DNA from: Pseudomonas frederiksbergensis
GTDB taxonomy: Bacteria > Pseudomonadota > Gammaproteobacteria > Pseudomonadales > Pseudomonadaceae
NCBI RefSeq assembly: GCF_035751725.1
Contig: NZ_CP142104.1
Span: forward strand, 372,001 to 436,000
DNA: 64,000 bases
Reading direction: 5' to 3'
Shown: piece by piece, positions 16,135 to 24,693 of the stretch
Layout: each line of letters begins with the position of its first letter
Position numbering within the stretch: the first letter of the stretch is position 1
Notes under the pieces: generated by a model
What the model saw: only the letters and a program-made list of their open reading frames with translations
Database searches by the model: none
What the model was told of the DNA's origin: nothing
Program-made: the position numbers and the translations under genes

Positions 16135-16533
16135 CTAGTCGACATCCAGCGGCAGTTTCAACTTCGCCGCCAATGCCTGGGCTTCCAGATGCCCGGCAGG
16201 TGCCCGAAGTCGAAGCTCGGCATTTTCCTGCAGCGCCATCCTCCGGGCTTCGCTCACCAGTCGTTCCGCCACGCCCCGGCGACGAGTGACGTTTCGTACG
16301 CATAGGTGGGACAAGCGCCAGACGTCCTGGTGCCGTTGCAGCCTTGCTGCGCCGAGCAGGCGATCATTGAAGCGTGCCGCGATCAACGAGCCCTCCTCGA
16401 GACATTTCCCAATGAGTTGCGTGGCATCGCTGAACGGCTCGAACAGCCAAGCCGGGGCGTCCTGGTAGATTTTCTGCAGATCCTGATCGTCCTGACGAAT
16501 GGCTTCATTGAGTTGCTCGACAACGATGGGCAT
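16135..16533 (-). CDS. PanZ/PanM-like GNAT acetyl-CoA sensor
   Basis: GNAT-fold protein of 132 residues resembling PanZ (PanM), which senses acetyl-CoA and promotes maturation of aspartate decarboxylase in enteric bacteria. The visible acetyl-CoA-binding segment is LCVRNVTRRRGVAERLVSEA with the R/Q-x-x-G-x-G/A style turn (RRRGVA). The start at 16533 has AGGAA upstream; the longer frame to 16794 is rejected. It is a single gene, 110 bp beyond asmA. Whether it acts on PanD here is inference from the family. Confidence 0.75.
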   Translation of the reverse strand: MPIVVEQLNEAIRQDDQDLQKIYQDAPAWLFEPFSDATQLIGKCLEEGSLIAARFNDRLLGAARLQRHQDVWRLSHLCVRNVTRRRGVAERLVSEARRMALQENAELRLRAPAGHLEAQALAAKLKLPLDVD

Positions 16534-16793
16534 GGAAATTCCTGAAAAATAAACAAATTGCCCCCTACAGAAAGTGAGCAGAGGCGCGATAAGACGGATG
16601 ACAGAAAAAAGGTGATAGCACTTTGGTTTTTCTGTCACGAGCAAATGGTAACCTTTGTCAGTTCGCCCGTCCTTCTGCGGCGTGATGTCGCACCAAAATG
16701 GAGCTTCACCACAGAATACAGCCATGCCTGCGTGCAAAAAGGCTGAGGGTGATGCGTGGCTGGCGAACCATTCCAATAACTGGGGGATACACA

Positions 16794-18455
16794 ATGAGCA
16801 CGAGCATTACGGCGGACGGCATCGCCGACCAGCCTGCGTTCCTCTCCAAGGAACGCATTATTGCCAAGCCCGGCTTCAACCGCTGGCTGGTTCCACCGGC
16901 CGCGCTGGCCATTCACCTCTGCATCGGCATGGCCTATGGCTTTTCGGTGTTCTGGCTACCACTGTCCAAGGCCTTGGGTATCTCCAAGCCTGTCGCCTGT
17001 GCGCCGGATATGAGCTTCATCTCGCAAGTCTTTTCGTCCCAATGTGACTGGCCGATCTCGATGCTCGGCTGGATCTACACGCTGTTCTTCATCTTCCTGG
17101 GTTGCTCGGCAGCCATCTGGGGTGGCTGGCTGGAACACGCCGGGCCACGCAAGGCCGGCGTTGTATCGGCCTTGTGCTGGTGCGGTGGCCTGCTGATTTC
17201 GGCGCTGGGTATCTATACCCACCAGATCTGGCTGATGTGGGTCGGCTCTGGGGTGATCGGTGGTATCGGCCTGGGCCTGGGCTACATCTCGCCAGTCTCG
17301 ACGTTGATCAAGTGGTTCCCGGACAAGCGCGGCATGGCGACCGGCATGGCGATCATGGGCTTCGGTGGCGGTGCGATGGTGGGTGCTCCACTGGCCGCAG
17401 CGCTGATGAGCCACTTCGCTACGCCGACCGATGTAGGCGTTTGGCAGAGCTTCCTGGTGATGGCCGCGATCTACTTCGTGTTCATGATCGGTGGCGCCTT
17501 GTCTTACCGCGTCCCGCCAACCGGCTGGAAGCCCGAGGGCTGGACCCCGGCACCGAAGAAAGCCGCGAACGCGATGATTACCCATCGCCACGTTCACGTG
17601 AACGTTGCATGGAAGACCCCGCAGTTCCGCCTGGTATGGCTGGTGCTGTGCCTGAACGTATCCGCTGGTATCGGCATTCTCGGCATGGCTTCGCCACTGC
17701 TGCAGGAAGTGTTTGGCGGCAAGTTGCTCGGCAATGACCTGCCTTTCGGCCAGCTGGACGCCGTGCAACTGGGCCAGATCGCTGCCATCGCGGCCGGTTT
17801 CACCGGTCTGTTGAGCCTGTTCAACATTGGCGGCCGGTTCTTCTGGGCTTCGTTCTCGGATTACCTGGGTCGCAAAAACACCTATTTCGTGTTCTTCGCC
17901 CTGGGCTTTGCCCTGTACGCGCTGATCCCGAACCTGGGTCACCTGGGCAGCGTCGCGCTGTTCGTGGCGGCGTTCTGCATCATCCTGTCGATGTACGGCG
18001 GCGGTTTCGCTACCGTGCCGGCCTACCTGGCGGATCTGTTCGGTACCCAAATGGTTGGCGCAATCCACGGTCGTCTCCTGACTGCCTGGGCAGCGGCAGG
18101 CGTGCTGGGTCCGGTACTGGTGAACTACTTGCGTGAATATCAACTGAGCATCGGCGTTGAACGTGCCGCGGCCTATGACATCACCTTGTACATCCTTGCC
18201 GGCCTGCTGGTGCTGGGCTTCCTCTGCAACCTGATGGTCCGTCCGGTCGCCGACAAGTACTTCATGACCGACGCCGAACTGGCCGCCGAACAGGCGCTGG
18301 GCCATGACAAGGGCGCCGACAGCACCACTTCGCTGGAATGGAAAGCCGCACCGGGCACCAAGCCCCTGGCGATCGCCGCCTGGCTGGTGGTGGGCATTCC
18401 GTTGGCGTGGGGTGTGTGGGTAACCCTGCAGAAGACGGCGGTGTTGTTCCGCTAA
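16794..18455 (+). CDS. OFA-family MFS transporter (oxalate/formate antiporter-like)
   Basis: Inner-membrane carrier of 553 residues with about 12-14 membrane segments. The OFA pattern is present: PPAALAIHLCIGMAYGFSVF at the start, GWIYTLFFIFLG, YISPVSTLIKWFPDKRGMATG (the conserved loop between helices 4 and 5), and NIGGRFFWASFSDYLGRKNTY in the central loop. The family exchanges small mono- or dicarboxylates; the substrate is not clear here. GGGGGA precedes the ATG. The 260 bp upstream must hold the promoter. A longer frame from 16698 lacks a better ribosome site. Confidence 0.88.
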   Translation: MSTSITADGIADQPAFLSKERIIAKPGFNRWLVPPAALAIHLCIGMAYGFSVFWLPLSKALGISKPVACAPDMSFISQVFSSQCDWPISMLGWIYTLFFIFLGCSAAIWGGWLEHAGPRKAGVVSALCWCGGLLISALGIYTHQIWLMWVGSGVIGGIGLGLGYISPVSTLIKWFPDKRGMATGMAIMGFGGGAMVGAPLAAALMSHFATPTDVGVWQSFLVMAAIYFVFMIGGALSYRVPPTGWKPEGWTPAPKKAANAMITHRHVHVNVAWKTPQFRLVWLVLCLNVSAGIGILGMASPLLQEVFGGKLLGNDLPFGQLDAVQLGQIAAIAAGFTGLLSLFNIGGRFFWASFSDYLGRKNTYFVFFALGFALYALIPNLGHLGSVALFVAAFCIILSMYGGGFATVPAYLADLFGTQMVGAIHGRLLTAWAAAGVLGPVLVNYLREYQLSIGVERAAAYDITLYILAGLLVLGFLCNLMVRPVADKYFMTDAELAAEQALGHDKGADSTTSLEWKAAPGTKPLAIAAWLVVGIPLAWGVWVTLQKTAVLFR

Positions 18456-18492
18456 GAGCATTGCCCTGGCCATCAGGCCGGGGCATATCTCA

Positions 18493-18516
18493 TGTGGGAG
18501 CGGGTTCGCTCCCACA
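18493..18516. repeat. Single REP-type hairpin
   Basis: TGTGGGAGCG and CGCTCCCACA flank a GGTT loop, a perfect 10 bp stem of the GTGGGAGC REP family. It lies 38 bp past the MFS stop and may also stop or protect that transcript. Confidence 0.75.
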
Positions 18517-18604
18517 GTCATTCATGGGCATGGCACAGGCTTGTATGCACATGTCTATCACCGACAGCCCGGGTTTCAGCCCGTCAGTGATGTCACCTCT
18601 TTTG

Positions 18605-18633
18605 TTTCTGTTTGTCGCTCGCACCCCTATAAT
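18605..18633 (+). promoter_or_regulatory. Probable promoter of the his operon
   Basis: A perfect TATAAT (18628-18633) lies 38 bp before the hisB start. The -35 match at 17 bp spacing (TTTCTG) is poor, so only the -10 box is well supported. Confidence 0.5.
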
Positions 18634-18671
18634 GGCTGCCTTTTTCGCCCAATGATTTTGCGGAGCTGGTG

Positions 18672-19265
18672 ATGGCCGAACGTAAGGCATCTGTCGAGCG
18701 CGACACTCTGGAAACCCAGATCAAAGCCTCGATCAACCTGGATGGCACCGGAAAGGCCCGGTTTGATATCGGCGTGCCTTTTCTTGAGCACATGCTGGAC
18801 CAGATCGCCCGTCACGGGCTGATCGACCTGGACATCGTCAGCAAGGGCGACCTGCATATCGACGATCATCACACGGTGGAAGACGTCGGTATTACCTTGG
18901 GGCAAGCTTTCACCAAAGCCATCGGCGACAAGAAGGGCATCCGTCGCTACGGCCATGCCTACGTGCCGCTCGATGAAGCGCTGTCGCGCGTGGTCATCGA
19001 TTTCTCCGGCCGCCCTGGCCTGCAGATGCATGTGCCTTACACCCGTGCCACCGTCGGCGGCTTCGACGTTGACTTGTTCCAGGAATTTTTCCAGGGCTTC
19101 GTCAACCACGCCAACGTGACCCTGCACATCGACAACCTGCGCGGGCACAACACCCACCACCAGATCGAAACCGTGTTCAAGGCTTTCGGCCGCGCGCTGC
19201 GCATGGCCGTCGAACTCGATGACCGCATGGCCGGCCAGATGCCTTCCACCAAGGGCGTGCTGTAA
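18672..19265 (+). CDS. hisB: Imidazoleglycerol-phosphate dehydratase
   Basis: Sixth step of histidine synthesis, dehydrating imidazole glycerol phosphate to imidazole acetol phosphate; 197 residues, the monofunctional length. Metal-binding histidine clusters are visible in [27 protein letters not shown] and the repeated [11 protein letters not shown]. The ATG has GGAG 6 bp upstream; a GTG just before it is possible. It is joined to hisH by a TAATG overlap and heads hisB-hisH-DUF2164-hisA-hisF. Confidence 0.97.
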   Translation: MAERKASVERDTLETQIKASINLDGTGKARFDIGVPFLEHMLDQIARHGLIDLDIVSKGDLHIDDHHTVEDVGITLGQAFTKAIGDKKGIRRYGHAYVPLDEALSRVVIDFSGRPGLQMHVPYTRATVGGFDVDLFQEFFQGFVNHANVTLHIDNLRGHNTHHQIETVFKAFGRALRMAVELDDRMAGQMPSTKGVL

Positions 19266-19903
19266 TGCAGACGGTCGCGGTTATCGACTACGGCATGGGC
19301 AACCTGCATTCGGTGGCCAAGGCCCTCGAGCATGTGGGGGCCGGCAAGGTGCTGATCACCAGCGATGCCGACGTGATTCGCGAAGCCGACCGGGTGGTGT
19401 TTCCCGGTGTTGGTGCGATTCGCGACTGCATGGCCGAGATTCGTCGCCTGGGCTTCGACAAGCTGGTGCACGAAGTCAGCCAGGACCGTCCGTTCCTCGG
19501 CATCTGCGTGGGCATGCAGGCATTGCTCGAGCGCAGCGAGGAGAACGACGGAGTCGATTGCATCTCCATGTTCCCCGGCCAGGTGAAATTCTTTGGCAAG
19601 GGCCTGCATGAAGACGGCGAGCACTTGAAGGTCCCGCACATGGGCTGGAACGAAGTGAAGCAGACGGTCGATCATCCGCTGTGGCACAACATTCCGGACC
19701 TGGCGCGCTTCTACTTCGTGCACAGCTACTACATCGCCGCCGGCAATGCGCGGCAGGTGGTGGGCAGCGGTCACTATGGCGTCGATTTCGCCGCGGCCCT
19801 GGCCGATGGTTCGCGCTTCGCCGTGCAGTTCCACCCGGAGAAGAGCCATACCCATGGCCTGCAACTGTTGCAGAACTTCGCCGCGTGGGACGGTCGCTGG
19901 TAA
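19265..19903 (+). CDS. hisH: Imidazole glycerol phosphate synthase, glutamine amidotransferase subunit
   Basis: Class I glutaminase of 212 residues that delivers ammonia to HisF. The nucleophile Cys81 sits in [11 protein letters not shown], and the catalytic His-Glu pair in [25 protein letters not shown] is the typical HisH start. The ATG overlaps the hisB stop (TAATG), and its own stop overlaps the next gene in the same way. Confidence 0.97.
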   Translation: MQTVAVIDYGMGNLHSVAKALEHVGAGKVLITSDADVIREADRVVFPGVGAIRDCMAEIRRLGFDKLVHEVSQDRPFLGICVGMQALLERSEENDGVDCISMFPGQVKFFGKGLHEDGEHLKVPHMGWNEVKQTVDHPLWHNIPDLARFYFVHSYYIAAGNARQVVGSGHYGVDFAAALADGSRFAVQFHPEKSHTHGLQLLQNFAAWDGRW

Positions 19904-20157
19904 TGGCCCGCAAGAAACCGCCGATCCTCACCCTCACGCCGGAACAGGAGAATGAGGCGAACCGCAAGATCCAGCGGTTCATGGAGGAACGTTTCGAGCT
20001 GGACCTGGGCTCGTTCGAAGCGGCGGAAATTCTTGACCTGTTTACCCGCGAAATTGCTCCGCATTATTACAACAGGGCGATTTTCGATGTGCAGACGCAC
20101 CTTAAAGAAAGGTTCGAAAGCATTGAAAGCGACTTGTGGGCGCTCGAGAAAAATTGA
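19903..20157 (+). CDS. DUF2164 family protein
   Basis: Small cytosolic protein of 84 residues, unknown function. The body FMEERFELDLGSFEAAEILDLF followed by APHYYNRAI matches the DUF2164 family as I know it. The ATG overlaps the hisH stop as TAATG, so it is translationally coupled inside the histidine operon, which suggests but does not prove a connection to histidine synthesis. The start with [15 protein letters not shown] is taken because the frame upstream runs inside hisH. Confidence 0.82.
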   Translation: MARKKPPILTLTPEQENEANRKIQRFMEERFELDLGSFEAAEILDLFTREIAPHYYNRAIFDVQTHLKERFESIESDLWALEKN

Positions 20158-20199
20158 TTTTCGAGCCAAGCTGAATATTCGTATTTGAAGGTTTGCCAG

Positions 20200-20937
20200 A
20201 TGCTGATTATCCCCGCTATCGATCTCAAGGACGGCGCTTGCGTACGTCTGCGCCAGGGCCGTATGGAAGACTCCACGGTGTTTTCCGATGACCCGGTGAG
20301 CATGGCCGCCAAGTGGGTGGAGGGCGGCTGCCGTCGCCTGCATCTGGTCGACCTGAACGGTGCCTTCGAAGGGCAGCCGGTCAATGGCGAAGTGGTCACG
20401 GCCATCGCCAAGCGCTATCCGAACCTGCCGATCCAGATCGGCGGCGGCATTCGTTCGCTGGAAACCATCGAGCACTACGTCAAGGCCGGCGTGAGTTACG
20501 TGATCATCGGCACCAAGGCCGTGAAACAGCCCGAGTTCGTCGCCGAAGCCTGCCGCGCCTTCCCGGGCAAGGTGATCGTCGGCCTCGACGCCAAGGACGG
20601 TTTTGTCGCCACCGACGGCTGGGCTGAAGTCAGCACCGTGCAGGTGATCGACCTGGCCAAGCGTTTCGAAGCCGACGGCGTGTCTGCCATCGTCTACACC
20701 GACATTGCCAAGGACGGCATGATGCAGGGCTGCAACGTGCCGTTCACCGCCGCCCTGGCTGCCGCCACCAAGATCCCGGTGATCGCCTCCGGCGGCATCC
20801 ATAACCTGGGCGACATCAAGTCGCTGCTCGACGCCAAGGCGCCGGGCATCATCGGCGCAATCACGGGCCGTGCGATCTATGAAGGCACTCTCGATGTCGC
20901 TGAAGCGCAAGCTTTCTGCGATTCGTACAAAGGCTGA
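20200..20937 (+). CDS. hisA: ProFAR isomerase
   Basis: Converts ProFAR to PRFAR by an Amadori rearrangement; 245 residues, TIM barrel. The start [17 protein letters not shown] carries the catalytic aspartate, and the second catalytic aspartate is in [14 protein letters not shown]. Phosphate-binding glycines are in QIGGGIRS and ASGGIHN. The ATG at 20200 has GAAGG upstream; a TTG at 20185 is rejected. It is separated from the DUF2164 gene by 42 bp. Confidence 0.96.
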   Translation: MLIIPAIDLKDGACVRLRQGRMEDSTVFSDDPVSMAAKWVEGGCRRLHLVDLNGAFEGQPVNGEVVTAIAKRYPNLPIQIGGGIRSLETIEHYVKAGVSYVIIGTKAVKQPEFVAEACRAFPGKVIVGLDAKDGFVATDGWAEVSTVQVIDLAKRFEADGVSAIVYTDIAKDGMMQGCNVPFTAALAAATKIPVIASGGIHNLGDIKSLLDAKAPGIIGAITGRAIYEGTLDVAEAQAFCDSYKG

Positions 20938-20946
20938 GGACTCACC

Positions 20947-21717
20947 ATGGCGCTGGCCAAACGCATCATCCCTTGCCTGGACGTGGACAACGGCCGGGTG
21001 GTCAAGGGCGTCAAGTTCGAGAACATCCGTGACGCCGGCGACCCGGTGGAAATCGCTCGTCGCTACGACGAGCAGGGTGCCGACGAAATTACCTTCCTCG
21101 ACATCACGGCCAGCGTCGATGGCCGCGACACCACGCTGCATACCGTCGAGCGCATGGCCAGCCAGGTGTTCATCCCACTGACAGTGGGCGGCGGCGTGCG
21201 CACCGTGCAAGACATCCGCAACCTGCTCAATGCCGGGGCGGACAAGGTTTCGATCAACACCGCAGCGGTGTTCAACCCGGAATTCGTCGGCGAAGCGGCC
21301 CAGCACTTCGGCTCGCAGTGCATCGTCGTGGCCATCGACGCGAAGAAGGTCTCCGGCCCGGGCGAAACCCCTCGCTGGGAAATCTTCACCCACGGTGGGC
21401 GCAAGCCCACGGGCCTGGACGCCGTCGAGTGGGCGAAGAAAATGGAAGGCCTGGGCGCCGGTGAAATCCTGCTGACCAGCATGGACCAGGATGGCATGAA
21501 AAACGGCTTTGACCTCGGTGTCACCCGCGCCATCAGCGATGCCCTGGGCATCCCGGTGATTGCATCCGGTGGCGTCGGCAACCTGCAGCATCTGGCCGAT
21601 GGCATCCTCGAGGGCCATGCCAGTGCGGTGCTGGCGGCGAGCATCTTCCACTTCGGTGAATACACCGTGCCGGAAGCCAAGGCCTACATGGCGCATCGCG
21701 GTATCTGCATTCGCTGA
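20947..21717 (+). CDS. hisF: Imidazole glycerol phosphate synthase, cyclase subunit
   Basis: Cyclase partner of HisH that forms imidazole glycerol phosphate and AICAR; 256 residues, TIM barrel. The catalytic aspartates are in [15 protein letters not shown] and [15 protein letters not shown]; phosphate-binding motifs are TVGGGVRT and ASGGVGN. It starts 9 bp after the hisA stop and ends the biosynthetic group. Confidence 0.97.
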   Translation: MALAKRIIPCLDVDNGRVVKGVKFENIRDAGDPVEIARRYDEQGADEITFLDITASVDGRDTTLHTVERMASQVFIPLTVGGGVRTVQDIRNLLNAGADKVSINTAAVFNPEFVGEAAQHFGSQCIVVAIDAKKVSGPGETPRWEIFTHGGRKPTGLDAVEWAKKMEGLGAGEILLTSMDQDGMKNGFDLGVTRAISDALGIPVIASGGVGNLQHLADGILEGHASAVLAASIFHFGEYTVPEAKAYMAHRGICIR

Positions 21718-21780
21718 TCGCTGGACACCATGGCGAGCCCAAGGCACTCTTGGGCACACCATGGATTGCGGTAGCCCGAC

Positions 21781-22527
21781 ATGCTCAAACGCCTCGTTCT
21801 TGCCTTTGCCGGTGCCACGTTGTTGCTTGCGGGCACCGTCCGTGCCGCTGATACATCGCTGGTGTTGCTAACGGAAAATTTCCCCCCGTACAACATGGCC
21901 AAGAACGGCAAGAACTTCGCCCAGGACGAAAATATCCATGGCATTGCCGTGGACATCGTCCGCGAAATATTCAAGCGCGCCGATATCTCCTACAGCCTGA
22001 CATTGCGTTTCCCTTGGGAGCGGATCTACAAACTCGCCCTGGAGAATCCGGGCTACGGCGTGTTCGTCATGGCGCGGCTGCCGGAGCGTGAAAAGCGCTT
22101 CAAATGGGTCGGCCCCATCGGTCCGGACGACTGGATCATGCTCGCCAAGGCCGACAGCAAGATCGCCCTCGACTCGCTGGAGCAGGCGCGCCAATACAGG
22201 ATCGGTGCCTACAAAGGCGATGCGATTGCCGAGACGTTGGCCAAGCAAGGGCTGAAGCCGATGGTCGTGTTGCGCGATCAGGACAACGCCAGGAAGCTGG
22301 TCAATGGCCAGATCGATCTTTGGGCCACCGGCGATCCCGCCGGGCGTTACCTGGCGCGTCAGGAAGGGGTGGACGATCTCAAGACGGTGCTGCGATTCCA
22401 CAGTGCCGAGCTGTACCTGGCCTTGAACAAGGACGTGCCTGACGACGTGGTTGCCCGGCTTCAAGCGGCGCTGGATGAACTGCGCAAGGAAGGTGCGGTG
22501 GATGCAATCATGGCGCGGTATCTGTAG
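21781..22527 (+). CDS. Periplasmic solute-binding protein (SBP_bac_3 type)
   Basis: Protein of 248 residues with a signal peptide (MLKRLVLAFAGATLLLAGTV, cleavage near VRA) and the SBP_bac_3 fold: LVLLTENFPPYNM, IHGIAVDIVREIFKRA, and a lobe-2 segment RIGAYKGDAIAETLAKQG. No permease or ATPase gene is adjacent. Proteins of this shape without transporter partners are common in Pseudomonas and may act as orphan receptors. The gene lies 63 bp after hisF on the same strand and could be co-transcribed; its ligand is unknown. Confidence 0.82.
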   Translation: MLKRLVLAFAGATLLLAGTVRAADTSLVLLTENFPPYNMAKNGKNFAQDENIHGIAVDIVREIFKRADISYSLTLRFPWERIYKLALENPGYGVFVMARLPEREKRFKWVGPIGPDDWIMLAKADSKIALDSLEQARQYRIGAYKGDAIAETLAKQGLKPMVVLRDQDNARKLVNGQIDLWATGDPAGRYLARQEGVDDLKTVLRFHSAELYLALNKDVPDDVVARLQAALDELRKEGAVDAIMARYL

Positions 22528-22563
22528 GCATTCCACCCGACGATGGCGGCGACGCGGTCGCCG

Positions 22564-23343
22564 CTACCGATAAACCCCATCCTTTCCATGCCCGACCATC
22601 GCCCGATTGCTGCGCAGGCTGATCATCGACTTGATGTCGATCCATTCGATGCCCTGTGCCTTGAGCTTGGGTAGTTCGCGTTCGAGCACGGCCAGGGTCT
22701 GCGGGTAGGGGTGGCCGATCATCACGGCCGAGCCTTGCCGGCGAGCCAGGTCGATGGCGGTCTGGAGTTGCTGGGCGATGGCGGCTTCGGTGCGTTCGTC
22801 GTCCAGGAATACATCCCGCGAGACACTGGCGAGGCCGATCTTCTGCGCCTCGGCGGCGGCAACCGTCTTGGCGCTGGTGCGGCTGTCGACAAAAAACTTG
22901 TGTCGTTGTTGCAGGTTCGCCATCAACCACGCCATGGCCTGGGGTTGGGCGGTCATGCGACTGCCCATGTGGTTGTTGATCCCGCTGGTGTAGGGCACGG
23001 CGGCAAACGCGGCGTCCAGGCGTTTGCCCAATTCTTCGATGGGCAATTCCGGATGCCAGGCGAACGGCCCGGTGGCCGGGTCCATGGGCATGTGGAGCAT
23101 GACCAGTTTGCCGGCGCGATGGGCTTCGCCAGCGAATTCGGCGGCATGGGGCGTGTCGGGCATGATCGCGGCGGTGACGGGGCCAGGGAGGGCCAGCACC
23201 CGGCGATCCCGAGGCAGGTTTTGCCCCAGGTCGTCGATGATCAGGCTCAGGTACGCCTTGCGCGGCGAGGAGGCGGTGGCGGAGGCCGCGTTAACGGCAC
23301 CCGCCAACAGGCACAGCAGGATGAAAATCGAACGCAGGCCCAT
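22564..23343 (-). CDS. Divergent polysaccharide deacetylase family protein (YibQ-like)
   Basis: Periplasmic protein of 259 residues with a signal peptide (MGLRSIFILLCLLAGAVNAA). Family landmarks are SLIIDDLGQN with the metal-type Asp-Asp, MLHMPMDP, GINNHMGSRMTA with the histidine, and VMIGHPYPQTL. It belongs to the divergent deacetylase (DUF610/YibQ) family, for which no substrate is firmly known. The stop of ctpA lies 2 bp upstream of its ATG. With envC and ctpA upstream it forms the conserved gpmI-envC-ctpA-yibQ order. Confidence 0.87.
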   Translation of the reverse strand: MGLRSIFILLCLLAGAVNAASATASSPRKAYLSLIIDDLGQNLPRDRRVLALPGPVTAAIMPDTPHAAEFAGEAHRAGKLVMLHMPMDPATGPFAWHPELPIEELGKRLDAAFAAVPYTSGINNHMGSRMTAQPQAMAWLMANLQQRHKFFVDSRTSAKTVAAAEAQKIGLASVSRDVFLDDERTEAAIAQQLQTAIDLARRQGSAVMIGHPYPQTLAVLERELPKLKAQGIEWIDIKSMISLRSNRAMVGHGKDGVYR

Positions 23344-23344
23344 C

Positions 23345-24661
23345 TCAGCGGCCGGAGGTGATGTTCAATCCCTTGAGCAGGCTCAAGGCCTGGGCCAACT
23401 GATAATCGTCATCCTGCGGCATTGGCTTGGCCTTGGCACCGGAACCGGTCGGCTTGTCGGCGCCACCGTTGCCATTGCCCAAATGACCTTGCAGGTCGGC
23501 TTCCTTGAAGTACTCGCTGTCCGCCTCGCTGGTGATCTTGGCCTTGCGCACTTCGATGTCCGGGACGATGCCCTGGGCCTGGATGGAGCGGCCGTTAGGC
23601 GTGAAGTACAACGCGGTGGTGATTTTCAGGGCACGCTCGTTGTTCAGCGGCAACACGGTCTGCACCGAGCCTTTGCCGAAACTGGTGGTGCCCATGACCA
23701 CGCCACGCTTCTGGTCTTGCAGGGCGCCGGCGACGATTTCCGAGGCCGAGGCGCTGCCGCCGTTGATCAGCACGACCAATGGCACGGCTTCGCTCAGGTC
23801 GTTGCCGGTGGCCGAGAAGCGCAGTTCGGAATTGGCGATGCGGCCCTTGGTGTAGACGATCAGGCCCTTGGTGATGAAGTGGTCCACCACTTCGACAGCC
23901 GATTGCAACACGCCGCCGGGGTTGTTGCGCAGGTCCAGCACCAGGCCGTTGAGTTTCTTGCCGTTGTCCTTGCGCAGCTTGGCCAAGGCCTTGGCGACTT
24001 CTTCGCCGGTCTTGACCTGGAACTGGGTGATGCGGATGTAGCCGTAGCCCGATTCCAGCAACTGGCTCTTCACGCTCTTGACCTGGATGACGGCCCGCGT
24101 GAGGGGCACGTCGAACGGCGTGCCGCCGTCGCGCACCAGGGTCAGGGTGATTTTTTCGCCGATCTTGCCGCGCATCTTGTCCACGGCTTCGGTCATGCTC
24201 TGGCCGCGGGTCGGCTGGCCATTGATCTTGACGATGAAGTCACCGGCCTGGATGCCGGCCTTGGAAGCGGGGGTGTCATCGATCGGCGAGACCACCTTGA
24301 CGAAACCGTCCTCGCTGCCGACCTCGATGCCCAGGCCGCCGAACTCGCCGCTGGTGCTTTCCTGCAGCTCGGCAAAATCTTCAGGGCCCAGGTAGGCGGA
24401 ATGTGGGTCGAGGTTGCTGAGCATGCCCTTGATGGCATTCTCCAGCAGCATCTTGTCGTCCACCGGTTCCACGTACGCGGCTTTGATCCGGTCCATGACT
24501 TCGGCAAAGGTGCGCAGTTCATCCAGCGGCAGCGGGGCCTTGGTGGTGGCTGCCGTAGCGGCCGTCGACGCAGGCGCGGGTTGCGCGGCGAAAGCCAGGG
24601 GCGCACCGATCACGAGGGCGATCGTCAGGGCCAGCGAGGTAAGGCGGGACAAATGCAGCAT
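23345..24661 (-). CDS. ctpA: Carboxy-terminal processing protease, S41 family
   Basis: Periplasmic serine protease of 438 residues that trims or degrades cell-envelope proteins. It has a signal peptide (LTSLALTIALVIGAPLAFA), an N-terminal helical region, a PDZ domain (GLGIEVGSEDGFVKVVSPID), and the S41 core. The catalytic serine is in NGGSASASEIVAGAL and the lysine in GTTSFGKGSVQT. The start at 24661 has AAGGAG upstream; the longer frame to 24715 is rejected. In other Pseudomonas, CtpA acts on peptidoglycan hydrolases, which suits its neighbour, the EnvC-like activator. Confidence 0.93.
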   Translation of the reverse strand: MLHLSRLTSLALTIALVIGAPLAFAAQPAPASTAATAATTKAPLPLDELRTFAEVMDRIKAAYVEPVDDKMLLENAIKGMLSNLDPHSAYLGPEDFAELQESTSGEFGGLGIEVGSEDGFVKVVSPIDDTPASKAGIQAGDFIVKINGQPTRGQSMTEAVDKMRGKIGEKITLTLVRDGGTPFDVPLTRAVIQVKSVKSQLLESGYGYIRITQFQVKTGEEVAKALAKLRKDNGKKLNGLVLDLRNNPGGVLQSAVEVVDHFITKGLIVYTKGRIANSELRFSATGNDLSEAVPLVVLINGGSASASEIVAGALQDQKRGVVMGTTSFGKGSVQTVLPLNNERALKITTALYFTPNGRSIQAQGIVPDIEVRKAKITSEADSEYFKEADLQGHLGNGNGGADKPTGSGAKAKPMPQDDDYQLAQALSLLKGLNITSGR

Positions 24662-24693
24662 GTCGAACGAACTCCTTAATAGGATGGGCGCGC

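Noticed and set aside
16956..18521. 521-codon frame antisense to the MFS carrier
   Set aside because: The plus-strand protein has clear MFS features; the antisense product has none.
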